NCBI GenBank assembly: GCA_030603695.1
Contig: JAUVXF010000013.1
Span: 23,244-87,243 of the forward strand
Source of the DNA: Natronohydrobacter sp.
Lineage (GTDB): Bacteria; Pseudomonadota; Alphaproteobacteria; Rhodobacterales; Rhodobacteraceae
Direction of reading: 5' to 3'
Length of the DNA: 64,000 bases
In this document: positions 53,143-61,208 of the stretch, piece by piece
How positions within the stretch are numbered: position 1 is the stretch's first letter
How the letters are laid out: the number at the start of each line of letters is the position of its first letter
Notes under the pieces: model-generated
Databases searched by the model: none
Told to the model about the DNA's origin: nothing
The model's input: only the letters and a program-made list of their open reading frames with translations
Made by a program: the position numbers and the translations under genes

Positions 53143-53977
53143 GCTTCTGGCAGGGGTCGGGACAAGCCATGTCCCCTCTATCGCGGCGGCGCTGGACAAG
53201 GGCTTGCGCAACAGTGACGAATGGAAGCCGTTTTTTGATGGCTATTCCCCCGCGCAAGATTGGGTAGCGCAGCACAAGCCCGATATCGCCATTGTCATCT
53301 TCAACGATCATGGCAATTCGTTTTTTCTGGATCGCGTGCCAACGCTTGCTTTGGGTGTGGCCGATGACTATCGCCCCGCCGATGAAGGCTGGGGCCCGCG
53401 CCCGGTTCCAAATTTCACAGGCGCGACAGATTTTGCATGGCATTTGGCCGATTGCATGGTGGAGGGGCATTTTGACCCCATGATCTGCCGCGAGCTGGAT
53501 GTGGATCATGGCCTTCAGGTTCCGATGGAACTGATCTTTGGCCGCCCGGAGGCCTGGCCCGTAAAGGTTGTGCCCATATTGGTGAATACAATCCAGTATC
53601 CCATCCCCACGCCGCAGCGCATGTGGGATTTGGGCGTGTTGCTGCGCAAGGCGATAGACAGCTATCCAACCGATGAAAAGATCATCGTCATGGGCACGGG
53701 CGGGCTGTCGCACCAGTTGCAGGGCGCGCGGGCGGGGTTCATCAACCCCGATGCGGATCGGGAATGGATTGCAAAAATCGGCGCAAGCCCGGAACGCTAC
53801 CGCAGCATGACCCGCGAGGAGTATGTGGAAGAATTCGGCTCTGAAGGGGCGGAATTGATCATGTGGCTGGTGATGCGCGGCTGTATGGATGAACAGGTGC
53901 GCGAATTGTGCAGCCATTATTTTGCCCCCGCATCTATGACAGGGGCAGGAATGGTGTTGTTGGAGAATATGGGCTGA
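53135..53977 (+). CDS. ligB: Protocatechuate 4,5-dioxygenase beta subunit (LigB-like, catalytic)
   Basis: This is a 280-residue iron(II) extradiol ring-cleaving dioxygenase. GVGTSHVPSIAAA provides the first iron His, IFNDHGNSFFLD the second and a C-terminal Glu (EGAELIMW region) the third ligand; the catalytic His lies in GTGGLSHQLQG. It opens protocatechuate, gallate or 3-O-methylgallate next to the hydroxyls. It is coupled to ligA upstream and, by one base (TGATG), to the YciI-like gene downstream. The later enzymes LigC, LigI, LigJ and LigK are not in this window. Confidence 0.9.
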   Translation: MAKLLAGVGTSHVPSIAAALDKGLRNSDEWKPFFDGYSPAQDWVAQHKPDIAIVIFNDHGNSFFLDRVPTLALGVADDYRPADEGWGPRPVPNFTGATDFAWHLADCMVEGHFDPMICRELDVDHGLQVPMELIFGRPEAWPVKVVPILVNTIQYPIPTPQRMWDLGVLLRKAIDSYPTDEKIIVMGTGGLSHQLQGARAGFINPDADREWIAKIGASPERYRSMTREEYVEEFGSEGAELIMWLVMRGCMDEQVRELCSHYFAPASMTGAGMVLLENMG

Positions 53978-54297
53978 TGTTTTTTCTGATGATCTGCCAT
54001 CACCATGACGGGCCAGAGATTGCCGCGCTGCGTGATACTCTGCGCCCGGCCCACCGTGATTGGGTTGCCTCTGGCGGCGCGGGGCTGGCTGTGGTGCTGA
54101 CAGGGGCCGCCCTGTGGGATGATCAGGGGGCAGGCATTGGCAATTTCGGTATCTTGCAGGCCGAAAGCGCGGCGCAGGCGCGCGCCTTTGCCGAAGGTGA
54201 TCCCTTCGCCAAGGGCGGTGTTGTGCGCGATATCCAGATCACGCGGCTGGCCGATACGTTCCGTGCGGAACGTATCCAGCCGCTGACCAGTCTTTAG
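53977..54297 (+). CDS. YciI-like small protein (possible muconolactone-isomerase-fold)
   Basis: This is a 106-residue ferredoxin-like-fold protein of the YciI/DGPF family: FLMICHHHDGPE at the start and AQARAFAEGDPFAKGGVV with the family Asp-Pro-Phe motif. It is translationally coupled to ligB and ends in a 4-bp convergent overlap with the ThDP gene. Related proteins help isomerise or dehydrohalogenate ring-cleavage products, so an accessory isomerase role in the aromatic pathway is plausible but unproven. Confidence 0.82.
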   Translation: MFFLMICHHHDGPEIAALRDTLRPAHRDWVASGGAGLAVVLTGAALWDDQGAGIGNFGILQAESAAQARAFAEGDPFAKGGVVRDIQITRLADTFRAERIQPLTSL

Positions 54298-55991
54298 GGG
54301 CGGGTTCGCACATCTATCAGCGCCGCACCTTTGCGCGCGCGGATATGGGCCAGCGCCTCTGGCAGCATCTGGGCAAATTCTGCATGTGTTTCCGCCCGGA
54401 ACGCCAGCGCCCGCGAGGCACGCGCCACAAGGGCGAAATCAGGGCTGGGCTGCAAGCCTGTCAGGGGCACGTGATTGGCCTTGGCGGCGTGGCCATCAGG
54501 ATAAAGCCCCAGAACCGATTGGCGCACGGCCCCCCATTCGCCATTATTCAGCACCAAGATCAGGATCGAGAGGCCCAAAGCCTCGGCAATCTGGTGGCAG
54601 ACAACGGGATTTGCGAACATATAGGTTCCATCGCCCATGGTGGCCACGATCAGGCGGTCGGGATTGGCCAGTTGCATGCCCATCGCGGCAGGCAGCGACC
54701 AGCCCAAACCACCTGCATGGGGTTCTTGATACCAGGCTTGCGGATGGGTCAGGCGCATGGGGGCCATCGGGCAGCCCAGTTCCGACAGGATTGTTGCGTC
54801 TTGGCCGTCCAATGCTTCTGACAGGGTGCGCGCGATTTGCGCCTTGGTCATGCCGGGTGCTGAATCCGGTGCGGCGGCGGTCAGGGCTGCATCGCGCGCG
54901 CTTTTGGTGCGCGCGGCGATACGGGCAAAGCGCGCGGCCACATCTTCCCCCGGCGCGTAGGCGGCAAGGGCGGTTTCCAGCGCTTCCAGCGCGGGGCCGA
55001 TATCTGCGGCGATGCTGAGATCGGCGCGGAAATTGCGAATGGGTGTACGGCTGGACAGCGGGTTGGGGCCAAGCTGCACGACAAAGGCATCGGCCCGCGG
55101 CTCATGCGCATCGGGCATCCATGGGGCCAGCACATCAAGGCACAAGATCACATCGGCGTCGGCCAGCAGGGGGCCAGGTTCCCAGTTTGTGCACATCGGG
55201 TGATCTGTGGCCAAAGCCAGTTGCCCGGCCCAGTATTGGCACACGGGAATAGCCCAATGCTGCGCAATGCGCGCAAGGGCTGCAAAGCCCGCAGCACTGC
55301 CTGCGCCGTGCTGTGCAAAGATAACCGGGGCTTTGGCCGTGGCCATGCGCGCGGCCAAAGCGGCGATATCATCCGGCGCGGCATAGAGGCCATGCGCGCG
55401 CATGCCGGGCGGGGTGTCCAGCGCTGTGGCGGGGCAGGGCTGGCACAGAACTTCGCGCGGCAATGAGACATATACCGGCCCGCGCGGGCTGGAACTTGCA
55501 ATCGCATGGGCGCGATCCACCAGATCGGGCGCTTGTTCGGGAAAGCGCAGCTCGTAATCCCATTTGCTGGCCTCGCGCACAAGTGCGGCCTGATCGCGCA
55601 TTTCCTGCCCCCAGCCAATCGGCACAGTGCGCGCGCCAAAGCGCCCCTGTTCCACTGTGGGGGTGCGCCCTGAAAACAGCAAAACAGGCACATGTTCCAC
55701 ATGAGCATTCAGTGCGCCTATCGCACAATTGGCAAGGCCCACATTGGTATGGGCAAGCACGGCTTGCGCGCGGCCAGAGGCCAGATAATAGCCATGCGCC
55801 ATGCCCATCGCAGCATGTTCATGCGGGATTGTCAGCGCCTTGGGCAGCGGAATGCCTTTTGCTGCGGCCTCTGCCAGCCCTTCGATGATGGGGGGGAAAT
55901 CTGTGCCGGAATTGGCAAAGATGTAATCAACGCCCACTGTTTTCAAACGTGCCAGAAGGGCTGCGCCTGCGCTTAGGGTTGGTTCGGACAT
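54294..55991 (-). CDS. Thiamine-diphosphate-dependent enzyme (acetolactate synthase/decarboxylase-like)
   Basis: The protein has 565 residues in three domains. The N-terminal PYR domain carries the catalytic Glu in IPHEHAAMGMA, the middle domain is TPP-M type, and the PP domain has the ThDP/Mg motif GDGTYMFANP...NN (GDG to LNNGEWG). Members include acetolactate synthase, benzoylformate decarboxylase and 2-keto-acid decarboxylases; the exact reaction is not readable. The start at 55991 avoids a hydrophilic non-homologous extension. It converges on the lig operon and shares its strand with an AEC transporter and a TauE protein upstream, so it may decarboxylate an aromatic-derived keto acid. Confidence 0.88.
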   Translation of the reverse strand: MSEPTLSAGAALLARLKTVGVDYIFANSGTDFPPIIEGLAEAAAKGIPLPKALTIPHEHAAMGMAHGYYLASGRAQAVLAHTNVGLANCAIGALNAHVEHVPVLLFSGRTPTVEQGRFGARTVPIGWGQEMRDQAALVREASKWDYELRFPEQAPDLVDRAHAIASSSPRGPVYVSLPREVLCQPCPATALDTPPGMRAHGLYAAPDDIAALAARMATAKAPVIFAQHGAGSAAGFAALARIAQHWAIPVCQYWAGQLALATDHPMCTNWEPGPLLADADVILCLDVLAPWMPDAHEPRADAFVVQLGPNPLSSRTPIRNFRADLSIAADIGPALEALETALAAYAPGEDVAARFARIAARTKSARDAALTAAAPDSAPGMTKAQIARTLSEALDGQDATILSELGCPMAPMRLTHPQAWYQEPHAGGLGWSLPAAMGMQLANPDRLIVATMGDGTYMFANPVVCHQIAEALGLSILILVLNNGEWGAVRQSVLGLYPDGHAAKANHVPLTGLQPSPDFALVARASRALAFRAETHAEFAQMLPEALAHIRARKGAALIDVRTRP

Positions 55992-56013
55992 GCAATACCT
56001 CCGGGTGTGTTGA

Positions 56014-56949
56014 TCAGGGTTGGGCAAGGCCCAACAGATGGATAACAAGCGGCAGGCTGGCAAAGCTGCCAAGCGTTGCCACCAACAGGCCAAAAGCCGC
56101 CAATTGCCCTTGGCCCGCGCGTGCGGCCAGAAGCGGGAAGATCGTGATCATTGGCATGGCGGCAAATAAAATTCCCCCTGCCGCCATCTGGGGCGATAGG
56201 CCGGGCATCAGCGCCGCGCCCAGACCCACCGCCAGCGGGTGCAGCACCAGTTTGCCCCCGACAATCAGCCCCACCGCGCCAATCCTGCCAGAGGCGGGCA
56301 GGCTGGCCAGCATGCCGCCAATCACCAGCAGGGCCAGTGGTGCTGAAAGCTGCGCCAACAATTTCAGCGTCGCTTGTGCCGGGATCGGCAGCGGCAGCCC
56401 AAGCAAAGACACTGCCCCCCCTGCCACAAGCGCCAGCATCAGCGGATTGCGCAGCACATCGCGCACCAATCGGGCATAGGGGCTGCTTGAAGGCTCTTGC
56501 TGCGCCAAGGACAAGAACAACAAGGCAAGGGGCAGGATCACAAGGTTCTCTACAATCAGGCAATGGGCAAAAATGCGAATTGCGGTCTCTGGCCCTAACA
56601 GGGCCTGGCCGATGGGAAAGCCCAGAAACCCGCTATTGGCCATGGACACCCCCAAACCCACCACCGCGGCCTCTGCCAATGTCATGCGCAGCGCCCAGCG
56701 GGCACAAGCCGCGCATATCACCATCACCGCGAAGGAACCCGCCCCATAGACCAGCAAAAACCGCAGATCGAAAGCTTCGGTCGCGGGGGTGGTGGCAAGG
56801 GCCAGAAAGATCAGGGCAGGCAGGGCAATTCGGATAACGATCTGGCCCGCCGGGGCCACATGGGCGCGATCCAGATAGCCACTGCGCACCGCACCAAAGC
56901 CGATTGCAATTACAGCGAAAATGGGCAGCAATGTTTGCAGAAAAACCAT
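56014..56949 (-). CDS. AEC (auxin efflux carrier) family transporter
   Basis: This is a 311-residue membrane protein with about ten helices. AEC features are the N-terminal LLPIFAVIAIGFGAVRSGYL, GVSMANSGFLGFPIGQALLG, and APLALLVIGGMLASLP in the second half. Bacterial members export or exchange carboxylates such as malonate or malate. It ends 22 bp before the ThDP enzyme start and begins 17 bp after the TauE gene, forming a three-gene minus-strand unit. Confidence 0.88.
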   Translation of the reverse strand: MVFLQTLLPIFAVIAIGFGAVRSGYLDRAHVAPAGQIVIRIALPALIFLALATTPATEAFDLRFLLVYGAGSFAVMVICAACARWALRMTLAEAAVVGLGVSMANSGFLGFPIGQALLGPETAIRIFAHCLIVENLVILPLALLFLSLAQQEPSSSPYARLVRDVLRNPLMLALVAGGAVSLLGLPLPIPAQATLKLLAQLSAPLALLVIGGMLASLPASGRIGAVGLIVGGKLVLHPLAVGLGAALMPGLSPQMAAGGILFAAMPMITIFPLLAARAGQGQLAAFGLLVATLGSFASLPLVIHLLGLAQP

Positions 56950-56966
56950 GCCGCCGCGCCCTTATG

Positions 56967-57698
56967 CTAAAAGATCGTCTCGAGTATGATCTTGAGGGCA
57001 ATCGCCCCCAATGTGCCAAGCATGATGATGTCAAAGACTTTGGGAGAGGCGCGTTTTCCCAGCCAGTTGCCAAGCGGCATGGAGAGAAACACCAAGCCCA
57101 ACGCGCCAAACCCCATCGCCAGCTTCTCTGCACTCAGCAGTCCCACACTCCAAAGAGCGGGGATTTGCATCGCTGTCATGGCCACGAAAAAGATGGAAAT
57201 CGTGCCGATGAACGTTTCTCGCGGCAGTTTCATGGCATTCAGGAAGGTGATGGATGCTGGCGCCGAAATGCCCGTGGCCCCTTGCAAGAACCCACCCGCC
57301 AGCCCGGCGGCACCGCACAGGCGGTTTGCCGTATCACGCGCCAAGGCCCAGCCGGGCTTTGCCAGCCGCAAGGCGATATAGGCAATCACCGACAGCGCCA
57401 CCAGCAGCGACAGTGTTTCTTGTGGCAGCACCGCAAGAACCCATGTCCCCACCGCAACCCCCAACATGCCACCCCCGGCAAACAGGAACAGAAACCGCTT
57501 CGGCATGGCCTGTTGGCGAAATTGCCAAGCCTGCCAGATATTGCTGAGCAGGTTTGGCACAACCAGAATTGCGACCGCCGTTTGCACATTGAACAGCATT
57601 GTCAGGGCAGGGGCCGCAATAACGGGCACGCCCGCGCCAATCGCACCTTTCATCACACCGCCCAGAAGAATGGCCAGAATGGCTAGAATGACGCTCAC
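56967..57698 (-). CDS. TauE/SafE family membrane protein
   Basis: This is a 243-residue transporter with about eight helices, opening LAILLGGVMKGAIGAGVPVIAAP and with the second-repeat GLAGGFLQGATGISAPASITF. It is not closely similar by eye to the other TauE/SafE protein at 47562-48338. It is first in the minus-strand unit TauE-AEC-ThDP enzyme and divergent from the LysR gene 296 bp away. Anion export is the family role; the substrate is unknown. Confidence 0.88.
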   Translation of the reverse strand: MSVILAILAILLGGVMKGAIGAGVPVIAAPALTMLFNVQTAVAILVVPNLLSNIWQAWQFRQQAMPKRFLFLFAGGGMLGVAVGTWVLAVLPQETLSLLVALSVIAYIALRLAKPGWALARDTANRLCGAAGLAGGFLQGATGISAPASITFLNAMKLPRETFIGTISIFFVAMTAMQIPALWSVGLLSAEKLAMGFGALGLVFLSMPLGNWLGKRASPKVFDIIMLGTLGAIALKIILETIF

Positions 57699-57826
57699 AG
57701 CGAACCCCCGCCTTAATGTCTGCCGTGCAGTGTCACCAGACCGCGCCCAGATTCAACCCTGATGTTCAAAAGATATACGGTGCATCGAATGACTACGCTT
57801 GGCGCAAAATATAATATAATCAGATG

Positions 57827-57853
57827 GTTGCAAAAATTATTCCTCCTTGCAAC
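57827..57853. promoter_or_regulatory. Inverted repeat in the TauE/LysR divergent region
   Basis: GTTGCAA (57827-57833) and TTGCAAC (57847-57853) are perfect 7-bp arms with a 13-nt spacer, flanked by AT-rich DNA. They are placed where the LysR regulator could bind to control the TauE-AEC-ThDP unit and itself. The rest of 57699-57994 shows no gene. Confidence 0.5.
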
Positions 57854-57994
57854 AAAAAACATATGCAATATACTTATAACTTGCGCAGGGTTTGAATGAT
57901 CTTTGCCTCGTGCCGCTGTTGTCTGACCCAAGCTTGCGACACATCATGACCCATTGCATATGGCACCGTACCGCCCCATCCCAAAACAGGCAAA

Positions 57995-59251
57995 ATGCCC
58001 ATGCCCGTCCTGCCAAGCCCGCTCTGCCCCGACTGGCCGAATATGCGCCACCTGCGCCTGCTGGATATCGCGGCGCAGGATGGATCGCTGACACAGGCGG
58101 CGCGGGCGGTGCATATCTCGCAGCCCGCAGCATCGCAGGCGATTGCGAAACTTGCCCGCGTTTTTGATGCCCCGTTGTTTGAACGTGTGGGCAATGCGGT
58201 AATGCTTACCCCGGAAGGGCAGATTGTGACGGCGCGCGCCCGCCGGGCGCTTGCGCATCTGCAAGACCCGGTGCCCCTGTCCAAGGGCCGGGCGCGCCAG
58301 CCCACGGATACCCTGTTGGAACGCTATGCCAGCATAACACAGTTGCGCGTCATGGCGCTATTTGCGCTGGAGGGCAGTTTTGCGGCCACCGCGCAGGGCC
58401 TGGGGCAGACCGAAGCCTCTGTTCAGCGCGCCGCAAAAGATCTGGAGCGTGTTTTGGGCCAACCTGTGTTTGAAGGGGGGCGGCGCAATCGCACGCTGAC
58501 AGCCATGGGGCAGGCGGTGGCCCGCAGTGCAAGCCTTGCCTTGCGCGAGATTGAAATGGCCCATGCCGAATTGCGCGAGTGGCGTGGCCTGTTTGACAGC
58601 CGCCTTGTGATCGGGGCATTGCCGCTTGCGCGTACCCGGATTGTGCCGCGCGCTGTTGTGCGGCTATTGGCAAAATACCCCAGCGCCACGATAGAGATTT
58701 TGGATGGCGCTTATGGGTTTTTGCTGCAACGCCTGCGATTGGGGGCTTGCGATATGATTGTCGGCGCATTGCGTGATGATGCGGGCGCAGATGATCTGGC
58801 CGAGACCCGGCTTCTGAATGATTCGCTTTGTGTTGTGGCCCGCGCCGGGCACCCTTTGGCGCGGCGTGCCGTTTCGGGGCCGGAATTGGGGCAGTTTCCC
58901 TGGGTCGTTCCGCGCAGTGACGCACCTGCCCGCCGTGTGTTTGAAGCATTTGCCCGGCACCACAACCTTGATCAGCACCTTAGTGGCCATGTCGAGACCG
59001 GCTCTTTGGTTGTGCTGCGGGGGGTATTGCTGGAATCAGATGCATTGGCGCTGATTTCCCCCAATCAGATCAGTTATGAATTGGAACAGGGTTTGATGGT
59101 GGCGCTGGATATTCCTGTTACGGGCAGTGCCCGCGATATTGGCGTAACCGTTCTGCGCGAAGGCATGCCGGGACGGCTGCATCTGGATTTCCTGAAGTTT
59201 CTGGCTCAGGAAGCCAGCAATGCTTCTGCCCCCGATCCGGGTTTGCGGTAA
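57995..59251 (+). CDS. LysR-type regulator with two N-terminal HTH domains
   Basis: This 418-residue protein is about 100 longer than a standard LysR. The first HTH is MRHLRLLDIAAQDGSLTQAARAVHISQPAASQAI and its wing (residues about 17-85). A second LysR-like HTH follows at about 112-180 (LRVMALFALEGSFAATAQGLGQTEASVQRAAKDL, VFEGG, LTAMGQAV). Then comes the usual effector domain (SRLVIGALPLARTRIVPRAV). The start at 57995 has CAGG upstream; an ATG at 58043 would begin exactly at HTH 1. It is divergent from the TauE-AEC-ThDP unit and upstream of a TRAP operon, and could control either. Confidence 0.9.
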   Translation: MPMPVLPSPLCPDWPNMRHLRLLDIAAQDGSLTQAARAVHISQPAASQAIAKLARVFDAPLFERVGNAVMLTPEGQIVTARARRALAHLQDPVPLSKGRARQPTDTLLERYASITQLRVMALFALEGSFAATAQGLGQTEASVQRAAKDLERVLGQPVFEGGRRNRTLTAMGQAVARSASLALREIEMAHAELREWRGLFDSRLVIGALPLARTRIVPRAVVRLLAKYPSATIEILDGAYGFLLQRLRLGACDMIVGALRDDAGADDLAETRLLNDSLCVVARAGHPLARRAVSGPELGQFPWVVPRSDAPARRVFEAFARHHNLDQHLSGHVETGSLVVLRGVLLESDALALISPNQISYELEQGLMVALDIPVTGSARDIGVTVLREGMPGRLHLDFLKFLAQEASNASAPDPGLR

Positions 59252-59656
59252 CATTTCGCAGAAAACTTATTGGTTGTGGATAATTTCAATGCGATTGCAT
59301 CCAAGTGTTATTTGCATCCACAGCAGCTTGTTGCCAGAATGGCGCATGGGGAGGTTGCGGTTTCCTTATCTGCGCCGCAGATGGGAGGCAGACCATCTTG
59401 CACCAAGGATATCCAAGATAACACGGGATAGGCTATGAACAGGGGTTTTTGTGCTGGGCGGCGATGACCGCAGGGCGTTCATCGGGTTTACATAGCCGTC
59501 AAGTTAAGTGGTGCATGAAGGAATATAATTGATGGCAACGCAAAACGCGACATATTGTAACGACGGAGAGGACGCATGCAGCCGGGAGACTGCTTGCCAA
59601 AGACAGTTCAACGACAACAGCATAAAAATGCTGCGAAACACTCAGGGAGGACGACC
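59252..59656. promoter_or_regulatory. 405-bp leader region of the second TRAP operon
   Basis: No convincing gene is seen. The region holds one exact DnaA-box match on the reverse strand (59275-59283), a dyad ATCTGCG-C-CGCAGAT (59368-59382) suited to a regulator, and the left copy of the two-block motif (59521-59557). The DNA near 59260-59320 is more AT-rich than its surroundings. Confidence 0.5.
59521..59557 (+). promoter_or_regulatory. Two-block upstream motif, copy 1 (GAATATAATTG ... CATATTG)
   Basis: GAATATAATTG (59521-59531) and CATATTG (59551-59557), with GCG at offsets 27-29. The same blocks at the same 30-bp offset recur at 62561-62597. This copy is 136 nt ahead of the TRAP binding-protein start, suggesting co-regulation. 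Confidence 0.6.
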
Positions 59657-60697
59657 ATGACACTTGGACACACACGCCTAGCATTTTTCCGCCAATCCGC
59701 CGCAGCCGTGGCTTTGGCATCTGGCCTGTTTGGCGCATCTTTTGCCGCCGCGCAAACCGAACTTCGGTTGCACACATTTGTAGGCCCCAGCCACATCATC
59801 TTCACCAATATTCTGGAACCGCTGGCCGCAGAGATTGCCGAAGCGTCTGGCGGTGAGCTGACACTTACGCTTTACCCGTCCATGCAGCTTGGCGGCGGCG
59901 CGCCCCAACTGATCCGGCAGGCGCAAGAGGGCACGGTTGATATGGTGTTCAGCTTGCCCGGTTACACCTCGCCGCAATTTCCGCGCACCCAGATGATCGA
60001 ACTGCCGGGCCTGTCGGAAGATGGCGTGGCCTCAACCACTTTGATGTGGGAATTGTTGGAAAATGGCTATCTTGATCCCGAATTTGACGGGCTGAAAGTG
60101 CTGGCGCTTTGGGCGGCGGATGATGCCGGTATCTATACCCGCGAAAAGCCGATCCGTTCCATGGAAGATATTGCAGGGATGATCCTGCGCTCGCCCTCTG
60201 CCGCGCAGGCAGGCCAGATCGAGGCTTTGGGCGGCACGCCGGTTGCCATGCCGATCACCGAACTCTACCCGCAGCTGGAACGCGGCGTGATTGATGGCGC
60301 GATGGTGCCTTTCACCACAATCCTTGATTTCCGCATGCATGAAGTGGCGAATTACTACACGCTGACGGGGCCAATCTTCGGGCGGTCGCAGTTTACCGTT
60401 GTGATGAACGAGGATAGCTACAACCGCCTCAGCCCAGAGCATCAGGCGATTATCGACAATGCGACAGGGATTGAACTTAGCCGCAAGGCAACCCAAGCCT
60501 ATCTTGATCGCGCCGATGAAAGCGTGGCCTTTGTGCGGGCCGATCCCAGCAAGGAAGTGATCGAATTCTCTGCCGAGGAACAGGCGCGCATTCTGGAAAC
60601 CCTGTCACCCATCTATGCGCAATGGGCTGCGGAAATGGAAGCGCAGGGGATTGACGGGCGCGCATTGCTGGCTGTGGCCGGCGTGACGCTGGATTAA
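59657..60697 (+). CDS. TRAP transporter periplasmic binding protein (DctP family), second system
   Basis: This is a 346-residue solute receptor. A twin-basic-free Sec signal (AAVALASGLFGASFAAAQ) is followed by LRLHTFVGPSHIIFTNILEPLAAEI and LTLYPSMQLGGGAPQLIRQAQEGTVDM. The binding-site region reads ILRSPSAAQAGQIEALGGTPVAMPITELY, differing from the usual Arg-Val-Pro in the hexuronate system's protein. This branch often takes aromatic or branched carboxylates, but the ligand is unproven. AGGGAGG precedes the start at 59657. dctQ follows after 4 bp. Confidence 0.92.
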   Translation: MTLGHTRLAFFRQSAAAVALASGLFGASFAAAQTELRLHTFVGPSHIIFTNILEPLAAEIAEASGGELTLTLYPSMQLGGGAPQLIRQAQEGTVDMVFSLPGYTSPQFPRTQMIELPGLSEDGVASTTLMWELLENGYLDPEFDGLKVLALWAADDAGIYTREKPIRSMEDIAGMILRSPSAAQAGQIEALGGTPVAMPITELYPQLERGVIDGAMVPFTTILDFRMHEVANYYTLTGPIFGRSQFTVVMNEDSYNRLSPEHQAIIDNATGIELSRKATQAYLDRADESVAFVRADPSKEVIEFSAEEQARILETLSPIYAQWAAEMEAQGIDGRALLAVAGVTLD

Positions 60698-60701
60698 GAT
60701 C

Positions 60702-61208
60702 ATGCTGGCACAGATTGAACGCGGGTTAGAGCGGGTTTTGCGCGTCATAGCCTATGGCGGCGGTCTGGTGCTGGCGGCGCTGATGCTGTTGGTTATTTAT
60801 GAAATCAACATGCGATACTTCTTTGGCCGCCCCTTCCGGGGCGGCTATGAACTGACAGAACTGGCCATGTCACTTATTGTCGCATTGGGGCTGCCTTACA
60901 CGGCCATAAAGCGCGAGCATGTCACGGTTGATCTGCTGGGCCGCTGGCTGGATTTGCCCGTCATGCGCTGGCTGACGGCCTTGGTGCATCTGGCAGGGGC
61001 TGTGTTTCTGGCCTATGTCGCGTGGCGTGCGTGGATCTATGCTTCTGGCAGTTTGCGGTGGTCGGACATGACCAATATGATGCGCATTCCCAAGCATCCG
61101 TTTCAATTTGCGGTGGCGATATCGCTGGGTCTGTTTGCGCTGGTTCTGGCGCTGGAATCCGTCAAGACAATGACGGCAGGCAAGACTGACAGGCAGGAAA
61201 AACAATGA
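60702..61208 (+). CDS. TRAP transporter small permease (DctQ family), second system
   Basis: This is a 168-residue membrane subunit with four helices. NMRYFFGRPFRGGYELTELAMSLIVALGLPYTAIKREHVTVDLL is the standard DctQ core in pieces. It sits 4 bp after the receptor gene and overlaps dctM by 4 bp (ATGA). No internal attenuator hairpin is seen, unlike in the hexuronate TRAP operon. Confidence 0.9.
   Translation: MLAQIERGLERVLRVIAYGGGLVLAALMLLVIYEINMRYFFGRPFRGGYELTELAMSLIVALGLPYTAIKREHVTVDLLGRWLDLPVMRWLTALVHLAGAVFLAYVAWRAWIYASGSLRWSDMTNMMRIPKHPFQFAVAISLGLFALVLALESVKTMTAGKTDRQEKQ

Noticed and set aside
59275..59283. Exact DnaA-box sequence (TGTGGATAA on the plus strand) in an AT-richer intergenic stretch
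   Set aside because: Only one exact box was found, with no cluster, no parA/dnaA/repC gene and no AT-rich unwinding repeats nearby, so an origin is not supported.
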